Shown: piece by piece, positions 59,501-64,000 of the stretch | Layout of the letters: each line of letters begins with the position of its first letter | Position numbering within the stretch: the stretch's first letter is position 1 | Source of the DNA: Euwallacea fornicatus | Lineage: Eukaryota; Arthropoda; Insecta; Coleoptera; Curculionidae | NCBI RefSeq assembly: GCF_040115645.1 | Contig: NC_089541.1 | Location: 7,874,001-7,938,000, forward strand | Direction of reading: 5' to 3' | DNA length: 64,000 nt | The notes under the pieces: generated by a model | Database searches by the model: none | Seen by the model: only the letters and a program-made list of their open reading frames with translations | Told to the model about the DNA's origin: nothing | Position numbers and translations under genes: made by a program

Positions 59501-60262
59501 AAATATCTTTGGCTCGTATAGATAAGACCATAGAGGTAGTAAGCTGAGAGAAAACGAGAAGTAAAATTTGGTCCATTAAACATTGAGCAGACGTCAATAG
59601 TCCATCCGAACTGTTGATGATCTAAAACGTCTGTAATTGAGGTAGACGATGTATAAATTTCTCTTTATATTTAATAATATTCGTCGATAACTGCGCATGA
59701 CATGACAGTACAACATTCCAGACAATAATATTGAGGCCCCTGTTTTGCTTTCGATAGGTCGAGGACACGAAATGGTTTACCCCCATTCCCCATGTCACTA
59801 ATCGTGCTGCCAATAAGTCGGTTTCGTTCAGATCACAATAGCAAAGCGCATGTCGGAAAAAGTTCTATAATGATTTTTTGAATGAACGCTATTGTTGCCT
59901 CTAACCTCTATACCTCAATGGTTCTGTTCAAGAACAAGTTCTTAATCAGTAGGTGCAGGCAATAGTCTTCGGCGTTGTAAACAACCGTACAATATTAATG
60001 AAACAAAGTTTCTGTACATTTGGATATATGTTTGAACTAGGATATTAATGTTTGGTTTAGAGTCATTACTGAACCAGACATTACAATAAGGTAATATTCT
60101 TGTAGAAAATAAAATTAATTCCTTTTAAGAAGTACCTGCATACTTTTATTGAAGCGAATATCCATAAAACGCAGAAAGGTTTAATGATGTCAAAAAGATC
60201 CTGTTTTATCCTATTGACACGTAAGAGTCAGCCGATTGAAAATTGAAATATCGTAACATTTA
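56567..60262. other. Intergenic, no gene recognised
   Basis: AT-rich. The palindrome ACTTCCGGTTACGCCGGAAG occurs at 59143. Around 57055 the frame MDQNYQPSLQERIIWI faintly recalls a transposase HTH start but decays at once. No RNA gene or complete element is identified. Confidence 0.45.
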
Positions 60263-60338
60263 CCAGATCTGTAAATATGAAACCGGAATCTTTTAATAAA
60301 AAGTATAACTTAGCTGCGCAATAATTATAAAAAATATT

Positions 60339-61592
60339 TTATTCGAAATATTTCCCATCGTTACATATAGATTTTTCCCATCTCTCTGGCAATTTGTGGA
60401 TGCCACGCCAAAAGAACTGTCGTTCTTTTGAGGCAAACCGTTCATCGAGCCATTTTTGAACTGTTTCGTAAGAGGTGAAGTGCTGTTCTGCAAGAGCGTG
60501 TCCCATCGATGCAAATAAGTGATAATCGGATGGTGCTAAGTCGGGTGAATAAGCCGCATGCGATAGAACTTCTCAATGAGACGTCCCAATCGTTTCCTTC
60601 ACCAGTTTTGCAGTGTGTGATGGTGCATTATCATGAAGCAATATCACCTTGTGTTGCCGTTCTTGATATTCTGGTCGTCTTTCACGCAAAGCTCGATGCA
60701 AGTCCATCATTTGTTGTCGGTAACGTTCAGTTTCTCCAGGTTTTAGCAGCTCATAATAAATTACGCCTTTTTGATCCCACCAAACACAGAGCATTGTTTT
60801 CCGTCCATATCGATTTGGTCTACACTGATGAGATGTCCCTAGGGACGGTACCGGGTCTTGGCAGTTAACAAGAGAGAACGGGGTTTTTTTAGTGGGTAGG
60901 CGCTCGGGGACCGTCGGTTAGCGCCGGAGAGTGTCCCTTTGGTGAATCCCATACTACCCGGCCGCCAGAACAACAGGCCGGGTGTCTTTTGAAGATTTTT
61001 TACTCGGCAAAAAAAAAAAAAAAAAATATCGATTTGGTCTTGCTGATGATGCTGATGGTTCGCCTGGAGTTACCCATGATTTTTTACGTTTTGGATTCTC
61101 AAAATAGATCCATTTTTCGTCACCAGTCACAATTCGATGAAGAAATGACTTTCTGTTATACCTGGTAAGCAACAATTGGCAAGTGGTTTTTCGATTTTCT
61201 TGCTGTCTTTCATCGAGTTCATGTGGGACCCATTTTCCTATCTTCTGAATTTTTCCCATAGCTTTCAAACGAATGGAAATGGCTTCTCGTGTCACATTTT
61301 ATTGATTCGCTAATTGTTGTTGCGTTTGAGCATCGTCCTCATCTAACAAAGCTCGCAACTCGCCGTCTTCAAACTTTTTCGGTGGTTTTCCACGCTCTTC
61401 GTTATTCATGTCAAAATTGCCACTTTTGAATTTTTTAAACCACTCACGGCACTGTGATTTTCCAAGGGCATGTTCACCGTAAGCTTCAACAAGCATGCGA
61501 TGTGAATCTGCAGCCGTTTTTTTCAAGTGGTAACAGAAAATCAATGCTGTCGGCAAATCGTAATTTGTAGGCACAAAATTCGACATACTCAA
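60339..61592 (-). pseudogene. mariner transposase: stops, deletion and SINE-like insert
   Basis: Starts MSMSNFVPTNYDLPTAL at 61592. Defects in order: an in-frame TAA after QQQLANQ; the insertion at 60822-61026 after ASSARPNRY; loss of three codons in GETERYRQQ; and a TGA after KETIGTSH, the same position as in the copy at 29338. The second TGA of that copy is absent here (FFWRG is intact). D1 (TGDEKWIYFEN), D2 (LLHDNAPSHTA) and D3 are all still readable. Confidence 0.9.
60822..61026 (+). mobile_element. SINE-like retroelement, about 200 bp with poly(A)
   Basis: The target sequence ATATCGATTTGGTCT occurs on both sides (60807-60821 and 61026-61040), a 14-15 bp duplication. The insert ends in 18 A (61009-61026). 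It is far more GC-rich than its surroundings and contains two hairpins, GGCGCT/AGCGCC (60899-60925) and CCCGGCC/GGCCGGG (60957-60982), plus GTCCCTAGGGAC at 60835. No open frame. Either a SINE or a heavily 5'-truncated non-LTR element. Confidence 0.82.
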
Positions 61593-61760
61593 AGCTGTTG
61601 CAAACTGTACTGCAATAATGAACCTGTATTGCTATGATTTGAAAATCATTCTCAGATGTAAATAAGAGATATAGTGCCCTAATAACACGATAATATTACG
61701 TATATTGACCACTAAGGATATTTGGAGGCAAATTCCGGTTTCATATTTACAGACCTGGTA

Positions 61761-62045
61761 ATGCTTCTAGATCGAGATAAAATTCGTTTAGAGACCTTTG
61801 ACCAACCTAAATTCCTTAGTGAAGCATTCCTATAATTTTATATAAGATCTGGTATCAAAGCAGTTAATGCTAATATCTGATTTTCTCAAACGCATAATCT
61901 TTTAACATAGTATGTAGGAATGTACAAAAACTGATAGCTGATTAGATATGTCGTTATAAATGTTTCGGATATGTGGCACGCAGATATCTCTTAACTACTC
62001 GTAATGGAATGATCAATCGAATTCATTATTAATGTCTCACGACAT
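61761..62045. other. Spacer upstream of the UGT relic
   Basis: About 285 nt of AT-rich sequence, possibly the former promoter of the UGT gene. No motif is assignable. Confidence 0.4.
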
Positions 62046-63700
62046 GAAAAATCTAGTAATAAATTATTTAGTGTCCATTGCGGTGATTTTTTCGACAGGA
62101 AACAGCGCAAAACAGTTTGAAGCTATTGTTAGTATTTACTCAACGAGAAGCCATCACATTCTGGACTATGAACTAGGAAGAGGACTAGCATAACTTGGCC
62201 ATGAAATCACTTTAATTTCTTCTTTCGCAGAAAAAGAACCTCCTCCTGAAGGTTTTAGGCCAATAGTATTGGATGAGTTTAGGCCCTTGTGTTTGTATTT
62301 TGCTTTAATTTTTATCATATCGAATTAACACTCCAAATTTTTAATCTAGAAGTTTCCAGAAGGAAAATAGCATATTTTACGTGAAATCAAGCTCAGCTTA
62401 CGGTACATTATTTCGCCTGTTAACCTTCATCGGACCAGCACTAACTGAAACAACCTTAAGAAGCAGCAAAGTCCAGACTCTCTTCACTTCCTCAAATGAA
62501 ACTTTCGATGCGGTAATTATGGAGTAATTCTTCAACGATGCTTTTAAATACTTCAGCTACAATTTCAAAGCTCCACTAATACTGTTTAATACTCGGTGAG
62601 CTGTGTGATGGGTTGACACCTTCGTGGCAAATCTAGCGGATTCCAGATATATTCTTGACACTTTTATTCCCTTCACAAGTGACATGACTTTCTGCGAAAG
62701 ATTATAGAAATTGATTTTTGGGTTAGTCTATGATTTCCTTATGAAAACCTACTATTTCCCCAAGCAAAATTCAATTTTAAAGAAATTTGTGCCGGCGGCA
62801 CCACCATTGAGGAATGACCTCTATAACGTTTCCTTGGTTCCATTAAATTCTCAAAAGAGCTTTTATAATTCACTCACTCTAGTTCCTAATGCTATTGAAA
62901 TTGGAGCATATCACATTAAACCTTCGAACAACCTTTCTAAATATTTGAAAGAGTTCGTGGATGGTGCTGCACAGGTGTAATTTACTTCAGTATGGGCTCG
63001 AATCTTGTATTTTTGACCATGTTTAAAACACAGAAAAATTTTATTTTGAGAGTATTGGGATCAAGGGAGAAGAAAGTCTTGTGGACGTCAGATGAAGAGC
63101 AACTAGAGAATACGCCTAAAAAGTCTTTATTTCAAAATGATTTCCTCGGCACAGCATTTTAAGTATGTGTGACCCTAGGAAATCCGCATTAGCTGATTTG
63201 GTCATTTCAGATCATCTGAATTGCAAACTTTCCAACACTCATGGTGGATTGTTAAGTCACATCGACACAATCAATCTTAGAGTACCAGTATTAACATTTA
63301 CAATCTATGGAGATCAGAAATTAAATGCGTCCAGAGCGAAAGCTAAAAACATAGGACTGTCTTTGCCTTTCTCCCAGTTAACTGAAGAATCCCAGACAAG
63401 CGAACTAGATGAAGTTTTAAGCAATCCTTTGTATATATTTCACACAATTGTAGTATATCTTGATACAATTTAGAATATTTTATAAATATAACCAAAGTGC
63501 CCAACGAGGTATTCAGATACTGAGTGAGAGGTTCATGAAACCCATAAAAATAACCGATCAAATATGTAGTGCGTCATAATGGGGCCCCCCATTTAAGGAT
63601 TGCTGAAATTAGTTTACCGTTTTTGTCGGTATTATATGTTAAATGTGATTGGGGATGTTTTCAAGGTAATTTTTGGTATACCATTTATTGTCTATAAATT
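62046..63700 (+). pseudogene. UDP-glucuronosyltransferase pseudogene
   Basis: ATG at 62046 opens a signal peptide-like segment (MKNLVINYLVSIAVIFSTGN), then GLA-stop-LGHEITLISS (usual GHEVTLIT). After an intron-like gap (about 62285-62350) come FDAVIME-stop-FFNDAFKYF, SWVDTF-like and VGLVYDFL-like pieces with several stops, and an open frame 62711-62980. A one-base shift follows before VIYFSMGSN, then KVLWTSDEE and QNDFLG. The donor-sugar signature NTHGGLLSHIDT and IYGDQKLNASRAK are at 63230-63330, and a C-terminal remnant GAPHLRIAEISLPF is near 63580. UGTs conjugate lipophilic compounds to sugar in the ER. With at least five stops and frameshifts, this copy is dead. Confidence 0.88.
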
Positions 63701-64000
63701 ATTTTGTCTGATGTGAAAAAAGAAAATAAACAGTACTGGCGATAAAAATAAAAAAGAATAGAGCTGGGTATTGATATAATAAATGATTGCAATATAGCCA
63801 TTATTTCTAGAAGATTCTATATAATACCATATCTCGTGAATATTATGCAGGTTCCCATTATTTATGGTAAATTTGAGGATTATAAATTCGTATTAAAAAG
63901 TCTACTTTCTTGGGTTAATTTAGTCTTCTCTTTGCCTTCATTTTCGCTAAACAGTTTGCATATTTTAGTTCCAGTTCTATGGATATTTCGAGAACTGTCT
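63701..64000. other. Right edge, no gene recognised
   Basis: AT-rich sequence after the UGT relic. I see nothing assignable. Confidence 0.5.

Larger units (their letters stand above)
60263..61758 (-). mobile_element. mariner element, second copy, with insertion
   Basis: Same family as the copy at 29338, with the ends matching apart from one base in the left repeat, TA-flanked (60261-60262, 61759-61760). Subtracting the insertion and its duplicated target leaves about 1277 bp, 9 bp shorter than the other copy, matching a three-codon deletion in the transposase. Confidence 0.93.

Noticed and set aside
60825..60856. Hammerhead-ribozyme-like start (CTGATGAG plus a GTCCC/GGGAC stem) at the 5' end of the SINE-like insert
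   Set aside because: The second half of the catalytic core (GAAA after stem II) is not there, the sequence continues GGTACC, and I could not fold the flanking stems convincingly.
1..64000. tRNA, rRNA and CRISPR features
   Set aside because: I looked for T-loop/box B strings, conserved rRNA segments and regularly spaced repeats and found none convincing. A tRNAscan or Rfam run would be decisive.

Overview
The window is insect nuclear DNA: AT-rich, intron-containing, with large non-coding spaces and a heavy load of Tc1/mariner-superfamily elements and their miniature (MITE) derivatives. The species cannot be named from sequence alone. A beetle or another holometabolous insect is plausible, but that is inference. 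I saw no tRNA, rRNA, CRISPR or prokaryotic operon structure.

Layout: (1) 1-3353, minus strand: the 5' three exons of the lateral signaling target protein 2 gene (Lst2/ZFYVE28 family, an EGFR-trafficking regulator). The gene runs off the left edge. (2) 3354-13569: non-coding DNA with a deleted Tc1/mariner element, a small inverted-repeat element, and an old mariner split by a foldback element. (3) 13570-22147, minus strand: three tandem ankyrin-repeat genes of one family. Copies 1 and 2 are nearly identical across the coding region and appear to share a 66-nt intron. Copy 3 is more distant and has no intron. An 845-bp MITE and a mariner lie between copies 1 and 2. Copy 2 has a nonsense codon that removes its last 36 residues.

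(4) 25403-45543, minus strand: a complete three-exon homeobox gene, the C15/clawless (TLX) orthologue, 301 codons, with all splice junctions readable. Its 7-kb and 12-kb introns hold a mariner copy, a small MITE and a nested pair of palindromic elements. (5) 45544-62045: long non-coding DNA, then two related MITEs in opposite orientation, two deleted Tc1/mariner elements, and a second copy of the intron mariner carrying a SINE-like insertion with a poly(A) tail and target-site duplication. (6) 62046-about 63700, plus strand: a decayed UDP-glucuronosyltransferase gene.

The host genes do not form a functional unit. Lst2 acts in endosomal receptor traffic and C15 in appendage and nervous-system patterning. 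The ankyrin cluster has no assigned role. The most unusual points are the intron-like segment in two ankyrin paralogues that still reads like an ankyrin repeat, the sharp coding-only identity between those paralogues, the same stop codon in two separate mariner copies, and a GGAAGT-type palindrome recurring in several non-coding elements.
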